Assembly: GCA_013399875.1 (NCBI GenBank)
Contig: VXAZ01002272.1
Coordinates: 434,001-498,000 of the forward strand
DNA from: Gymnorhina tibicen
Lineage: Eukaryota > Chordata > Aves > Passeriformes > Artamidae
DNA length: 64,000 nucleotides
Reading direction: 5' to 3'
Below are positions 38,860-53,500 of the stretch, one piece after another (position 1 is the first letter of the stretch; the number at the start of each line of letters is the position of its first letter). Under the pieces are notes generated by a model that was not told the DNA's origin, made no database searches, and was given only the letters and a program-made list of their open reading frames with translations. The translations under genes were made by a program, and so were the position numbers.

Positions 38860-41800
38860 TACAGCTGCTCTCTTAAACAGGCTGATTTTTAAAATTGAGA
38901 GGAGGGGGAGGAAGTTTTAAGGCCTTTAATTTTAAAAACCTGGAGTTTGAATTCTGGGTGTGCAGCTGCGTTCTGGTTTTGACCGCGGGCCTGTGCCTGT
39001 AGTCCCAGCTTTAAGCCTTAAAATCCCATTTGTGAGCAACAGGGAAAATTCCTTTAAATCTTTTGGCAAAATATGGTCTGTTGCTATTGAGAAACCAAAC
39101 CAGTTTGTCTGCCTGAGAAAGTCTTGTCAAAGTCCACTCAATGATAACTTAATTTAAAGCTTTTCCTGATGTTAATTACTGTTCTGTACAGCCCTAGGTA
39201 TTTCAGAAGTTACTTTTTTGCTTGCTGCTTTCTACACCATTTTTGCCATTCCTTGGGCTATTTCAGGTGTATTTTCTTTATAAACTGCAATTTCTATTAC
39301 TAATGTTTTCACTTCAATACTTTTGTGGAAAGCCAGATAGGAGAGCAACCAGTTAATTCTAATTTCATTTTGAACATTGGTCCCCAGGGTAGATAACTGC
39401 TCACCCATTTAGTTTGTCTTTTTAAACTAATAGTAAAATAATTACTTCCATTTTATATTTTTTTAAAAAATGTTTCTGCAACAGTTAATTTTATCATGTT
39501 AATGTGATAAATTCCTAATCTTTCATATAGTGACTTCAGCGCCAAAAATGTGCAAATTCTAAGTTTGTGCTTCTGGTAGAATATAGAGAAGCAACCAAGC
39601 ACCTTCAACCAAGTATTCCTCTAAAGAGAAATTGGCCCTCCTTTTTTCACCCCAGTTCAGGTTTCACCCTAGACCAGGTTTCCACAGGAAGGGTTTTTTG
39701 ACTTGTTTTAAACTATATGCTGGCATGAATCATTCTGATTTTTTTCTCCCTTTTTATTTTTCAGGTGTTCAGGAGTTTTAAACAACTTTGCAGCAAGGCT
39801 TCACGAGCTCTTAGTTGCATCCTTTAATCATGACTGCATTTCAAATAGGTTAAAAGGAATCTGAGAAGGTACCGTACTTGCTTTTCCTAACAGACAATAC
39901 ATTGCACGTTTGTGATCAGCATCTCTGCTTTCATTTCCATTGACTGCATTTTAGGAGCAGTGTGGACCGTAAATAATAATTTTATTTTTGCTTCAGGTGT
40001 GTAAAATGTCCAAGTTCTTAAAAAAATCATGAAATCCAGTTCATATAATCAAAAACCCTGCAACAGAGGGCTGATTTGTGCTTCCATTTTTTTCTTATAT
40101 ACCCACAATGAGGTCAGCTTCATTATTTAATGACAGTTCTTTTGAAGCTGTAACGATTTTCTTCTCCTGTTTTACTTAGAGGCTCTGCAAATACCTAAGC
40201 AACTAGCTAAATATATGCTTTATGCACTTGGAGGGTGAATGTTTGTTTGTTTATTTGTCCTCTCAAAGGGTTTAAAACAAATGGGAAGAAGAATGCAGAT
40301 CTTTGTAATGATTGGGATAGATTTGTGCTTCCAACTGAGATTCTCACACGTCTTTTTTTTTCCCTGACTTCTGAGAGGGGGGAGGCTTGCCTCGTTACAC
40401 AATATTGGGCTCACATAGTTTCTTGTTGCATTTAAATAGCCAGCGTACCCAGAAGGCTGAAGATCTATTCCTGCTTTATGACCTGTTGTATCCCTGGGGC
40501 AAGGGCAGCCCTGAGCAGAGCAAGGGGGTCATGGCCACAGCCCAGGTTCTGAGTGGCGCTTGTGGGCTTCCAAAACCTGCCTGCAGGAACATTTTGGCAA
40601 CATCTGGAACATGGCATAAATCTGGAAGAGGGGGGAACCTCTAGGATTTTGCTTCGCCAGGTGCTAGGAGGAAGCAACACTAGCCTTTTTGATGGGGGGA
40701 GGCAGATTCTGTGGCCCTGAAGTTAGGCTAAACAATTGCAGAGGTCAAAGGACAGCTGAGTGCGGTCAATGAGACACCCTGGGGTGTATTTTGTTACTTA
40801 GTAAAAGGAGCAGCATCCTAAAACCCTAAAGGATTCTCTTGAAAATCTGTGTTGTGAAAAGGTTTTATGAGTCTGATGGCAAAAAGTGCTGATTTAGCTA
40901 AGGAATGCTTGCTTTTGTCTAAATGAAAGGCTAATCCTTACCAAATGTTGGCAGCTATTATGGTGCAGTCAATGCAGGTCTGAAAGGACAGTTAGAGTAG
41001 AAGTGTACTTTGGGATCCCAAATGTTTATCATTTTAATGGTTCTGTAACTGAAAAGATTTCTGAAACTTTCACCTTTCATCTTACAATTTAAACCATGAA
41101 CAAAATAGCTGAAAAGGTAAAAAGTAAATCTTCACTTACAATTTAAAAAACTGTTCATAAGGGAGCTGTGCCTGCCTGGTTATTCTATATTCCCTCACAA
41201 ATTTGCTTTAGATTTTGAGGGTACTGCCTGGCTTGAAGTGTAACTTCCTTTAATCTGCTAACACTTACTAATTGGCTGAAAAAAAAGTGTGGGGGTTTTT
41301 TTCTGGTCTTGAGTAATTTTTACTGTTCTTGTTTGAATGCTCATGAGAAAAAAATAAAGAATAGGTTTGGGGTAATTAATTCATGTAATTTGTTTAGCAT
41401 TATCTTTCTTTAAAAGGACAGCTTATTAGCACTTAACATTTGTCATAAAACAGATAAGAAATCAATGTCAGAGCCAAGACCTTGTAAATAACCCAAAAGG
41501 AAATGTAATAATGGCTGTCTTCACCACAGAGGTGATGGGGGAAGGACTGGGCATGTGGCAGAAAAGGTTCAGTGCTTTTTGTTTTCCTTTGGAAGGGGTG
41601 GTTGCTGCAAGGCACGACCCGCGGCCTCTGACTCGTTGGCCCTACTGTCTTACGCAAACACTCCTGGTTGTATTAGGAAGAAAAAGGTACTTGGGAGCCA
41701 GCAGTGGTGGCGTTTTTATAGTGGCTAGCCTGGTGTTTCACCGTGATCTTCAGAAGAACTCTATAAGAAGAGTGTAAAAAAATAAGCTGCATGATTTTCA

Positions 41801-44800
41801 AGGGGGGGAAAAGTGAGCAAAGAAGTTGACAAGTTGGTTTGGTTTATTTTTGAAAGAAACCTGCTTGCAAAATATAGCTCTTTGTAGAGTTTAATTTTTA
41901 AACTCTTCAGAAGTTTACCTCCTTACAGGTGCTTAGCATTGATTCATGTCAAGGTTAAGGCACCTTTAAACAAATAAAGTTGGGAATGGATAAACCTACT
42001 AAAATACAAATCGCCTATTAAACACAGAAGATGTTTGTATAGCATTCAGGTTGCCACAAAACTGACACATGTTCTGAAATTCTCCTGATAACCCCTTCTA
42101 AACTCATCAGGAAATGATGGCATGTGTTTGAAGGGTACACAAGGGAGCAGCCAGATAGGATAGAGATGGAAGGTCAGGCCTTAGCTTTGACTTTCTAGGC
42201 TTCAGCTTCATGCTTTTGCAATAGGGTAACGGCAAATGAAGAAAGGATTAAGTGATTTATTTATCAATGAGATTGGCCTGGCTTTTGCTGTAGGAATTCG
42301 ATGAGATGGCTGAGTCTATTTTCAGCTTTATCCCTATGGACAATAACTATCACATTTTACATATATATCTGTGTGGAATTAAGTGCTATAGCTGTATAAT
42401 TAAGCTGCTTAGAGGAGTACATATTTGAGCTGTAATGCTTAATTTTGTTTGCAACTTCAGAATTTAACTGCTCAGAGTATGTAAAATAGGTTTAGATATG
42501 TTATTATATTTTTTTTACTTGTCTACCGGAGAAAATTGTTCTGTATCTATAAACTGTTTATTTACCAGGTGTTTGGATTTTTGATTTTTTTAAAGTGGAT
42601 TTTAGACCACAGTGAGAATTTTATGCATAGTATTTATATTCTACTGTGGCAACAGTCACAGAAAAATATTTTGAGCACTAGTTTCTTGAGTATCAGGATT
42701 TACTGGAAGTTTTATATGCATACCATCAAGAATGCATAGAACCTGTGAATTTTCTGTCTTGCTGACTCATTAAACCATAGTAGCAGCTTTAGGAATCAAG
42801 ATTGCCTGTGCTAGCGTGTTTATGTTGCAGGTAAATTTAGTCCAGCCTGTAAATATCATTAGATTTTGGGGAGAAAAGTAGAGAAGCACATCTAATGTCT
42901 CCAACAAGTCAAATATTTTATTATCTTTTTTTCTTCCTGCAAGATACAGCCCTCCCCCACCTCCCTTCCCCCCCNTGCATCACAGAACAATGTAAACATT
43001 AGAAATTGAAAATTATTTCCTTCTCCTATTAAGTGTTAATAGTATGTGATTTGAATTTTCGGATTTCTGTTTTGAGTGAAGATAAAGGTGGGTTTTTTCT
43101 CTAGACCTAAATGGCATTGTAAAAATGTCATTTGTGGACATTTATCCCACAAATAACTTTAGAGATTCCTAAGTATTTAGAAAAGGTAGCTTGAATGTCA
43201 AAGCTCTTCTTTTTTAGCTATATCCTTGGATATGGTGTTCAAGTGTTGTTCTGTTGATTGCCCGTTTCTTGCAACTTTCATCCTAACTACAATCTGGGAT
43301 ATTACAGACGGACCAACAGTGATGTGCATCTTTGATCTCAAACAGGGTTGCCTCTGGTAATTTCAGAGATTCTGAACTGAACTTTGTTTATTTTACAGAA
43401 GAATTCATGGTATTCTGGGGAGGGGAGAAAGCAGAGTCAGCTTTGACACATGACAAACACATGTTGCGGCAAAGGAAGAACTTTACAAAGCACTCTGCAC
43501 TTGGAAGTTCATTTCCACTAAAATTATCTATGAGAAATTTGGACACAATTTCCCAGCAGAAGGGAAGTTGCAAAAAGTGTCTGAATGATATTAAATTGAC
43601 ATTATTTGTGCATTTAAGCTGATTTTTATGGTTTTGACCTAATAGAGGGTTTTCTTGTCCATTCAGTGCATTGTATTTCTTGCATAGAAATGGCCATGAA
43701 AGCAGCTGGGTTTGCTGTGTTGGTTTTTTTCTTGTCTCTGCATCATGGGCTAAAAGTGACTACAGAAGTGTTAGATATGCCTCTCTCTATCTAGTGACTA
43801 CATGGGAGCTTCAGATAAGAAAAATCTTGTTTGTTCCTTTCTAAAACATATTTTGCGTTCAAAAGAGCAGAAACGTGACCATTTTGACTTATTTGAAAAT
43901 GGTAATTTTGGAAGAGCTGTGCAGGTACATGCTCTGAGGGAACTTGACAAACATTTTGACACAACCCTCTGAAAGAAGAGGGACTCATTTCCATCTTTGC
44001 TGGTTCCTTTTTAGGGATGACTAAGCTTGTAAAACCAAGGAGAATTATTGCTCAGGCTTGCCTGTTTCCAGACTGGGCTCTAGAGAGAAAAACAGTTTTT
44101 TTCAGAGGGTGTGAGGAACCAACAACTTACCTAACCTTCTATACAAGTGCATTAGTGAAGGCTAGTTTAGTTACTTAAGGCTGGCTTTATTTCTTCTTGA
44201 TTTGATTTTATTTTTTGCTGTAGAAATCTGTGTTAGGTATTCATTTAATAATCTTTCTGGAGATGGAGAGGAACAAAACTTGATGGTGCTTTTGGCAGAA
44301 TTATGCACTTTATGGGTGAAGGAGAAGGGGGAAATGCCATGTGTGAATCACTCGGATGCAGGGTGTTATCCTTTGTAGGGAGTCATAAACACGTTCTGGC
44401 TGCAGAGACCTTTTTTTTTTTAAATTGGTAACCCTGAAATTACTTTCAAGTTGCATGTTGGAAGAAGTGCCATGGTACATCTCCAACTCTGCCAACTCCA
44501 GGGGGGAAAAGGTTTGCTTGCAATAAAGGAGAGGTTGAAGTCAACGAAGTTTTGCTCCAGTGCTTTATTTTTAGCATGTTGCAGCTGTCAGAAACCAGAA
44601 TATGCATCAGATAAGATGAATACTGTGGAAAAAGAAAGTATTAAGTGGATATTTGTCAAGAACTGGGTCATCTTTGTTTGGAAAGTTTTAAAGAGCCAAT
44701 ATAATCTGTATTGCCATTATGCCTATTATGCAGAAAGTTTTATTTTTATTAGTGTCAGTTCATATGTGTTTCGAGAACTGAGAACTTTCAGAACCACTAA

Positions 44801-46306
44801 TGTCTCCGCAAAATGAATAGTCATTTGTTTATACTGCTTGGCAATAAAAATATCTTTGCCTCCCTTATTTAGCAGCACTTTCACATGAGAAAACTTCTAA
44901 AAAAAACCAAAGAAAAGAACATGGAGAAAAACACTTTTATTGTAGTTATATGTATCTAAAATGATCTTTATTAAGGATTTTCTTTTTAATGCTTGTACTG
45001 TACATCTGATGTTGAGATGTGTCAGAATGGATTACATTTTAGCTTCTATTTTCTGTATCTTAATAGTGAATTTTTTGCTGTTTTCCTATCAAGTAATGTC
45101 ATCTTGGTGAGCAGTCTTTAAAAATGTCAAGCATAAATTCCTATACAAATGGTACCTTCTGCCTACAATAAATAAACAGCCTAAGCTGTGATGTTTAAAA
45201 CTTAAAATTTTGCAGCCTAGTGGCCTAAGGATTTACAATAATTTACATAAAGAGTTTGCTAAGCCATAATGCACAGTCTTACTCCATAGTCCTACTGAAG
45301 GCAACACCAGGCAGTTGAACATGTACTGACAGTACTGAGTTCTGAAAGCAGATCAGGAGAACTGGTGTAGAGAAAATTTGCAGGAAAAAAATTAAACACA
45401 AACAGGTTGAGCATCCTCAGTGGTTGGAAATTACTTCAATATCTTTAGCTTTATAGGATGGTCTTTTGTTGGTCCCGTTGTATTGAAGAGTTGGTCACAA
45501 ACTTAATTGATAAGACATTCAAAGTGTGCCTGGGATTGTAGGTGAAGTGCTCAGCTTCCAAGTGCCCAGTCCTAAAATGCTTAATGGATCATCATCCCTT
45601 TCATTTTCACAAGCAATGCCAGCTGAGATGCCATTGGGATTGCTTCTTTTTATGGCATTATATGGCTCTTTTGAAACATTGGTGACTTTTCCTTTCAATT
45701 GCTCAGGATAGAAGCAATTGGAAAAAAAAACCCAAACAAAAACATAATTCATAAAAGTCAGCAATTAGTGATAATTACCAGCATTAAAATTGTTGACAAA
45801 TACAGACTTGTGTTTATTTAGAAAGACCATTCACTGAGCTTCCCAGTTATGGAAACTAATTTTTTTTAATGGTGGAATATTAGACAGTGTTCTATTGAAA
45901 TTAATGTTAAATCTTCATTAGAAACAAAGCTTTAAATTAACTGGTGCATCTGAGCAAATAGTTTACTTCATAGATTTTTGTAAAAGACATAAATAGATTT
46001 TATGTCTCTGATGCTTCTGAATAGTTTGTTTTAATTGGTGATTACTAAATACAGTTGTTAGCTAATTTACAATAAGATCTGTGTATTAACAGAATATGTG
46101 TTGCCAGTGAGTGACTGAACACTTATGTATATGAAAAGTATATAAAAATAACAAAGGCTCAATTAAAATATATTGGCTTTGGGAACAGTTACTGATTTTG
46201 AATACTTTATTTAGGAAACAAATTTGTGCTTGTTTTATTATGTTAATTGCTTATATACTACATTAATTTCATCTGCTGTGTTTTTAAGAGTGGTAGCTGA
46301 ATGAAT
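38860..46306. other. Non-coding stretch, probably GREB1L 5' intron
   Basis: AT-rich unique sequence with only chance-length open frames. A (GTTT)n-like run is present near 40241-40257 and poly-C flanks an N at 42975. No exon, RNA gene or clear transposon was recognised. Confidence 0.55.
42975..42975. other. Single N after a C-rich run
   Basis: The N follows a C-rich stretch (from about 42950) ending in eight or so C. Unlike the three N positions near 9.6-12.2 kb, the sequences on its two sides are not copies of each other. Confidence 0.85.
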
Positions 46307-47145
46307 TCATAGAATTATGGAATGGGTTGAGCTGGAAGGGACCTTCAAGACCATCCAGTTCCAACCCCAGTGCCTCACCACCCTCCCAGTGAAGAATTTC
46401 TTCCTGATACCTAATGTAAATCCATCTTCTTTCAGTTTAAAGCCATTTTCCCTTGTTCTATCACTCCATGCCCTTGTCAAAAGTCCCTCTCCAGCTTTTT
46501 ACTAGGCACTGGAGGTCTGCCTGGAGCTTTCTGTTCTCTGGGCTGAACAGCCTCAGCTCTCACAGCCTTTTCTCACAGAAGAGGTGCTCCAGCCCTCTAA
46601 TCATGCTCATGGCTCTCCTCTGGACCCGCTCCAGCAGGTTTACGTCATTCTTAGTGTGAGCTGGATGCAGCACTCCAGGTGGGGTCTCACCAGAGCAGAG
46701 TAGAGGGGTAGAATCGCCTCCCGTGGCCTGCTGGCCACGCTGCTTTGGATGGAGCTCAGGATGCGGTTGGCCTTCTGGGCTGCAAGTGCCCTTTGCTGGG
46801 TCATGTTACTCTTCTTGTCAACCAATATCCCCAAGTCCTTCTCCTCAGGGCTGCTCTCAATCCATTCTCCATCCAGCCCCTATTTATGCCTGGGGTTGTC
46901 CCAACCCATGTGCAGGACCTTTATGAAGTTTTCATGGGACCACCTCTCAAGCCTGTGAGGTCCCTCCGCATGGGATCCCTTCCCACCAGTCTAACCCCAT
47001 TGTGGAAGATTACCAAATTTTCAGGCACAATTTGTCCTTAGTGAAGCCATGTTGGCTGTCACCAGTCACCTCCTTATTTTCCATGTGCCTTAGCATAGTT
47101 TCCAGGAGGATCTGCTCCATGATCTTGGTGGTCACAGAGGTGATT
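46307..47145 (-). mobile_element. CR1 LINE retrotransposon remnant, 5'-truncated and internally deleted
   Basis: The plus strand shows the reverse complement of a CR1 3' end: TCATAGAATTATGG, then GGTTGAGCTGGAAGGGACCT, followed by the familiar CR1 reverse-transcriptase C-terminal region. The element therefore lies on the minus strand with its 3' end at 46307. From about 46840 to 46990 it matches a more 5' part of the same ORF, then jumps near 46995 to a segment (AACCCCATTGTGGAAGATTA onward) that in intact CR1 lies several hundred bases further 5'. The copy is thus internally deleted as well as 5'-truncated near 47145. Many small changes show it is old and inactive. CR1 is the dominant LINE of birds and other sauropsids. 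Confidence 0.9.
46640..46834 (-). pseudogene. CR1 ORF2 reverse-transcriptase C-terminal fragment
   Basis: The minus-strand frame contains AAQKANRILSSIQSSVASRP and then ILPLYSALVRPHLECCIQ. This is the conserved C-terminal region of the CR1 reverse-transcriptase polyprotein. After CIQ the frame departs from the family and stops at 46640, consistent with a frameshift. No endonuclease or catalytic YADD-type part is present. It is a dead fragment inside the CR1 remnant, not a host gene. Confidence 0.85.
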
Positions 47146-50100
47146 CAAACACGTAACTGCCTGACTGTGTGAACACGTCAGGTGCTTAGAAGAATAAATT
47201 GTAATTTATGTCTGCAACTAATTGCAAAATCAAAATTACACAGCAAAAATATGCCTTGATCTTACAGCTAGGATTAAGCATCATAGCTGATTTGGTTGTA
47301 TTGCACTGGCATTAATAACCGGGTAAATAGTCCTATTGATTTAGGACAGAAAACATAAGTGGGGAGAGCTATGTATGAGCATGCATGTTTTAAAGAAGCA
47401 GGCTGAGGTTTTCAAAAGTGGTCTTTAGTGATTTATTTGTGCCATCCCTGCATGACTGTGTGAGCATATACTCCTTTTAAAAGAATGAAGTCTTTTAACA
47501 ATACCGAAATTTCAAAACCCAAAGCAATGTTTTTAGGTTGATAACCCTTTTTTCCCCCACCTGAAGGTTTTTCTATTGAAAGAGAAGTGTATCCCTTCTG
47601 TTAAGGGTGCACAGTAATGTTCCTTTTCCCATGTATACTGTGAAAGATCCCCGCAGCATAAAAGGATTTGCTCCATCTTCTACAACTTTATTTAGAAAGC
47701 CCGGCAAAACCTTCACAGTAACTTATCTGCTCATTTCATAACATCATTTGAAAAGACTCCAGAAGTTTTGCAGTCAGAGTAGGCTAAATCAACATAATTA
47801 ACTCCTGAAAGCTTTTATATGTTTTCCCTCATCAGCTTATTGCATCTGTTTTCTGAGGAAATGGCATCAAATGGAGCTTGGAACATGCTTAATCTTAAAT
47901 CACCTCAGTCCTCACCAGAGGAATGTGTTGGTGCACTGTCTGCGCCAGTTTTCCTCTCACAGTGTTTTAAGAGTTTAACCTATCTAGAATGCAGCATTTT
48001 TTTTTTTCCTGAGTGGGAGCTGTAACCTGGAGAAAAGTAAAGTCAGTACAAGGTCTGTACAGCTCTCATCACACAGCTTCACGTGCAGAAATCTTGCAAA
48101 ATAACTTCCACTATCGCTGGGGGATAAGAAGAACTCACTGTTGTTTGCTGGGTTTACGTAGCTTGATTCCAACTACACAGACTTAACTCTGAAATAGTGT
48201 TTTAGAACTTCAGGCTTAGAAAAAGATTGCATCTAAAGATTCTGGGAAAGTATTGTCAGCACATTTGAAAGATGAAGGAAAATGTGTATTGTTAGGCAAT
48301 AAACACAAGTGCTGAACTTGTAACTTAAAACTGCTGAGCTGCCATTTTGTAAAACTTGACTTGAGCTCAGCTTGCAGTGACTTCTGTACCATTGTGCCTC
48401 TCAGTGTATTCTGTGTTTGTGGTTGTAAACTGCTCTTTGTGTGTACAGCTGAGTGGATAACATGTTAAAAAGAGCTGAAGAAACATTTCAAACTTTCGGT
48501 AAAAGAGATGAGATGGTGTTGTGCTTGCTATTTCTTGGTGGTTTTCCTTTGCCAGCCTCAGTGTCACATCACTGCTGGTTTATTCTGTGAAGCTGAAAAC
48601 TCCCAGGTTGCCAAATTTCTAAAAATGCAATTCAGACTCAATTTTTGCAGCGTTTGGGGGTGATTTGAGGTTGATAGCTTCATGCATGTAAGTTCAAATT
48701 AGTAACACCATCCTGCATACAGGTGTTACTTTTACCTTTAGAATGTTTATTGTTTTGTGAGCTGTTCCTGAGGACTGTAGGAATAGTCTTAGGGTGGAAG
48801 GGATGGAGAAGTCAGGGCATAGCAGCCTCCATATTAAGACCATTTGCGATTTGCTTTGTGTTTGATGTTGTGGGGAAACAGCTGCCCTGTTCCACCATCC
48901 TGCATGTGGCTCTGTAGTGTATGCATTTTCCTGTCTCTGTCCAAGGAATTGTCCAAATCCCGGATAATCTGACGCAATACTCCAAGTACAGATACCATTA
49001 ATTGAGCAATAAGAGAAATAACCTTGTCAGGAAAAAAAAAAAGTGTTCTTGATCTTTTCCATTACTCTTACACAGTAGTGGCAACATTAGACTGAAAGGC
49101 AAGACTCTAAATGGTATTGGATGCAAACAACATTTTCTTCAAAACAAAATGAAAAATAAAGATGAGAGGAAAGTACACTGTAAATAAGATAAATCCAAAC
49201 AAATTCATTTTTCTTGAAAGACGTTGTGAATGAGTTGTCACTTGCTACATAAGATTGTAAGCTCTTTTACAGCTGAGTTTGAATATCCCTAATGAAGACA
49301 AAATAGGGTGAGAATCTCAAGATGTTGAAAAGACTGTGAGGGGGGGGAAAAGGGATCTTACAGTGGTTGTGAAGTATGGCTTCTACTCCACCTTACAGTC
49401 TTGTTTTGTGTCACACGTAAGTCTTCCCCACTGAATGCTATGGTTGATACTGTATATAGACTTCTGAAGTCTGCACTTTCAATTAATGTATATTTTTGTT
49501 ATTGTCATTATTAATTGACATCCTTTCTGCTGTATGCGTGTTCATACATCCTAGTGATGCTCTAATGGGTAAAAATAATACTCGCAGAACATGACGAAGA
49601 ATGATGTAAACAATCAGAAACACTAGCTGTACCTGAAACAACCAGTTCAGTTATTCTGCAGCATAAATAGATGCCTGGTCTCTCTTTGCCTGAGATAACC
49701 CTTTGAGATACAGAAGCTGTGCTGGGCCTGGCAATGCCTTTGTGGAGAAACTCGCTTTCTTGTCCTTTGAAGAGACAGTTTTCTGCGGGGTTAGGCCAGA
49801 TCAGAAGCCAGATTATGTGTTTTGGAGAACACAATTACATTATTAGGTTAAACACAAAGTAAGGACTTGATAGAGCTGACTTAATGGAGGGTGTTTGCAT
49901 CAGATTCATCATTCGCTATCAGGTAATTGTGAAATTGCTTTAAGCCATAACAACAACACTCACCCCCTCCCTCATCCTCCAGTTCGGTTCCTCTCCTTTA
50001 AAGTCTCTGGGGTCATGACCCACCTGGAGGCCAAATATGTGGTATCTGGTGTACTGAATGATCTGATTATATTTTTACTACCAGAGCCTTCAACTCAGTG

Positions 50101-52030
50101 TGCAGTTCTGGCTCCCAAGAGTTATTGAGTAATGATCCACTTTTCAGAGGGGACCTTTTTTTTTTTTTTTAATGTAAAGGAGCATAGTTACCTTTTTCTC
50201 TAACTAAAAGTGGGTAGTGTTTACTGTACTTACACACTGCTGGACCTGGGTTCTGGTTCTTCTCAAACATCCCATGTCATGTTTCTGCACAGATCTTTTG
50301 AAACCTGGGTGACCACATGGAACAAGGTTATTTGCTTGAATTTACAAGGTTTTCTTGTAAGTTCAGCTTCTGGGTTTGAAAGAGTGATTAGAATTTCCCT
50401 GAGTCCTTCACCACACAGTTAAGTGAAGCAGTGTTAAAATCAGTCCTCTTTGAAATTTTGCTTTTGTTATTTCCATTTCTCTCTGCCTTGATAGAAGCTC
50501 ACGGTAATTGTAGTTTTGCTTTCCATAATGAATGCCCATATTAATTGTTTATTAAAAGCTATAGCAATAATCCTTCTTTACCTGTGGTCAGGTTAGAGGA
50601 ATTTAAAAATTGCCTTGTTCATGTGTCTTTGTAAGGAGACAGATTGAAATGTGAGGGCTGCCTTCCAGCTCTGTTGCAAGGCAGTTCTCACTCCAACAAA
50701 TCTCATGGTTAATCCTCTAGTTCAGTGATGGGCCACTGCGAAGAAGATTTGAAGTGGGTTTAGGAAACTTGCTTTGAAGAAGCACAGCAGCAGTGGAGAT
50801 GTGTTGGGCGGTGCCTTAGTATCTGAGTCTTTTCTGAGAAGAATGCTGAGAGTGATAGAGCCTGGAGGTGCAGGTGATCTAAATTTTAGGAAATTCCCCT
50901 ATTATTTCATGTTTTCTTTCACATTTAATAATTTTTAAATTATTCAGTTCTGATAATGTCTTCTAATCCCCATAGTAAGTTTTAAGGAAATTAAATAAAA
51001 TTTGTCTGTGTACAGCGGGAAATTTGTTGAGGTAGAGGGGAAGCCTTAGAATGACTGTTGCCAAATTGAACCTCCTTCCTTGGCAGGGTGGGGGGGAAGG
51101 AAAAGGTATAGCAGCTAAATATATCTACACTTTGCACATACTAACATCCTGTAGAGCTCAATCCAAAACAGACCTCAAAAGGTTGCCAAGACAAGTAGGC
51201 AACTTAAGAATTACACTGGTGTCCATCAGGTGGTGCAGGTAAAAGGAAAGGTGAGGGCTGGAATAATGGATGAGAGATGTGCAGATTGCTCATTGCTGGG
51301 AATCTGAGCATCTCTGTGCTGAGCTAGCTACAATTAGTGTGCATGTGGATCTGGAAATAATTATTTACCCTCACATCAAACCTCCTGCCCATTAGAAACC
51401 TCTCAGCGCACGCAGGTAGGGTCCAGCAGAGTTCTGTGCAGTGTTGCTGGGTATGGGACAATGGACACGAGGGTGAGCCCAGATGTGCCAGCGTTGGCAG
51501 CATAGAACAAGGTTTGTGAGATCGGGGAGCAGCTCCTGAGTCAAGTCCAGCTCTGTTTTCTCTCAGCCACTGTGTCAGATATGCTCAAATGAACTCAAGA
51601 ATGGAATGTCTTTCCCACATCCTCCCGAGCTCACTGTTGCATCAGATGGGCAGAATTTTAAGAAAACCTTGTCTTAATTTCACTGTAGAAAGCAAGAGGG
51701 GTTGGTTTGTTTGTTTTATTTTTACCAAATGACCTCATATAGGAATGATGGATAGACATAATATTTGGGTAACTTTTTTAACAACGAGCATTAATTTAGT
51801 CATGTTAAATCATTTGCTTTGGTCACATTTAAATGCAAATATGGCAGATACATGTCTCAATAAGAGAAATGGGTTTTTTCTCTCTTTTTTTTTTTTTTTG
51901 CCTCCCTTTAAATTCCATCAATTTATTTTTCGTCCAGGCTCTGCTGCCTCCTCAAGACCCCTCAGCACACTTGAGCCCATTTAAAGCATGTTTTGCTGTC
52001 TCCTCTGCCGCTGCTGAGGTGTGCTCACTG

Positions 52031-52110
52031 GGGGCTGCCTCCCTTTTACACTGTGAGGAGGAAACTGAACCACTTCCTAATTGCACCAGGCATTTAGGGG
52101 TAGAATGAGA
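52031..52110 (+). mobile_element. Possible MIR-type SINE fragment
   Basis: CCCTTTTACACTGTGAGGAG followed by GAAACTGAACCACTTCCTAA resembles the MIR core (CATTTTACAGATGAGGAAACTGAG...). It is decayed and short. Confidence 0.35.
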
Positions 52111-52179
52111 TGCAGAAACACTAAGGAGGTACTACCTTGAATTGGTGCTCCAGGCTTTTGTGAAGGCTGGATCAAGATG

Positions 52180-52560
52180 GCACAACCTGAACTGGGCAGT
52201 AACTCACTGTAGGAGGGTCTTGCCACCTCCTCTCCCCTGCAGAAGGGAAGGCCCCTGCTCTCCCCTCCCCAGCTCTGTTGAACTCTAAATGAGGCCCAGC
52301 TGCCCTAATGGCCTCAGGCAGTGTTAGGAAATCAGCTGCCCCATGCTGTTCTGCAGGGCTCCCAGCTTCCTCTGCTGCAGCCCAGCAGGACCCCCAGCCA
52401 CTCTGCCCTCTGACGCCTCTGCCTGCCCTGGCTTGCACAAGCACACCTCTGACAAGCCTTCCTCCTGCTCTGCTTCCACTGCAGGGACCAGAGCTCACAC
52501 AACCTGCGCTTCCCGAGCTTTCCTTTACTTGGCATTTCCAACAACCTTGTTACCTCTTGG
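52180..52560. other. GC-richer unassigned patch
   Basis: This stretch of about 380 bases is clearly richer in C and G than its surroundings, with many CTGC and CCTC words but few CpG. Overlapping open frames on both strands show low-complexity composition and no known protein. It may be an old repeat. Confidence 0.35.
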
Positions 52561-53500
52561 CAGGCTAGAAACATCCCCTGCTAACATTAACCTGCTTTCT
52601 CAGGTAAATCTGTGACAATGCCCATCCACAGGCAAGTCTCCTTGTATAGATGCCAGGGAAGCAAATCAAATTGCCAGAATTTTTGCTGTGTACATACTAT
52701 GTTTTATTAATAGCTTCCCATCAAAATTAAAGTAGCTGTCATAGATTACATACAACCTGCAGGCTGTAGACAACATGGAGAATGAACAGACTTCAGGCAG
52801 ATGTTGTCCTGTGGGAACTGCAAATTTTCTGATTCATGAAGATTGATTCACTTTCATTATGGTATTTTAACTAAAGTCTTCTCATTTGAATACATTCTTG
52901 AGATCTTACCTTAAGCACATCATAACTGACATAAATAGCAGAGAAATTAAATTTTAGTGCATGAAATTTAATCTTAGTCTGTCATGATTTCACTTTTATT
53001 TATGGAAGTATCATCACTGATTTCAGTAAAATCAATATTTCTGTCACTTATCTGATTTTCATCAATTCTTTTCTTTTCAAAGACACCTGACAGGCTTTAG
53101 CTTACTGCAATCTTAATACTGCTTCAGAGTAACTTTTTCCCTAACATGCTTTGTAGTTGTGTGTTTGTACACACTCCCTACAATTTCCAAATTTAATGAA
53201 AACTTGTAGAAGGGAAAAGAGAATCTACTTATCTTAAGTATTTTACTGCTGAAATAGCAGAATTTGTCATGTTAATGGTTTTTTTATCTGGTATTGTCTC
53301 TGGTTGGGGTAGGGAAGTGTAGTTGCCACAAAATTTATTAAAAGCCAGTCTAAGTCAAAGACTGGGAATTATTTTCCCAAAGCTGTGTGAAGTCTCTGAA
53401 CAGGGAACTGACCCTCTCTCCCAGGTTAGAGGTGACTAATTTGATTTGTTTCACGCCCGTGTATCCAGTAATGTAGTAATAATTAGCTCTTAGGTATTTG

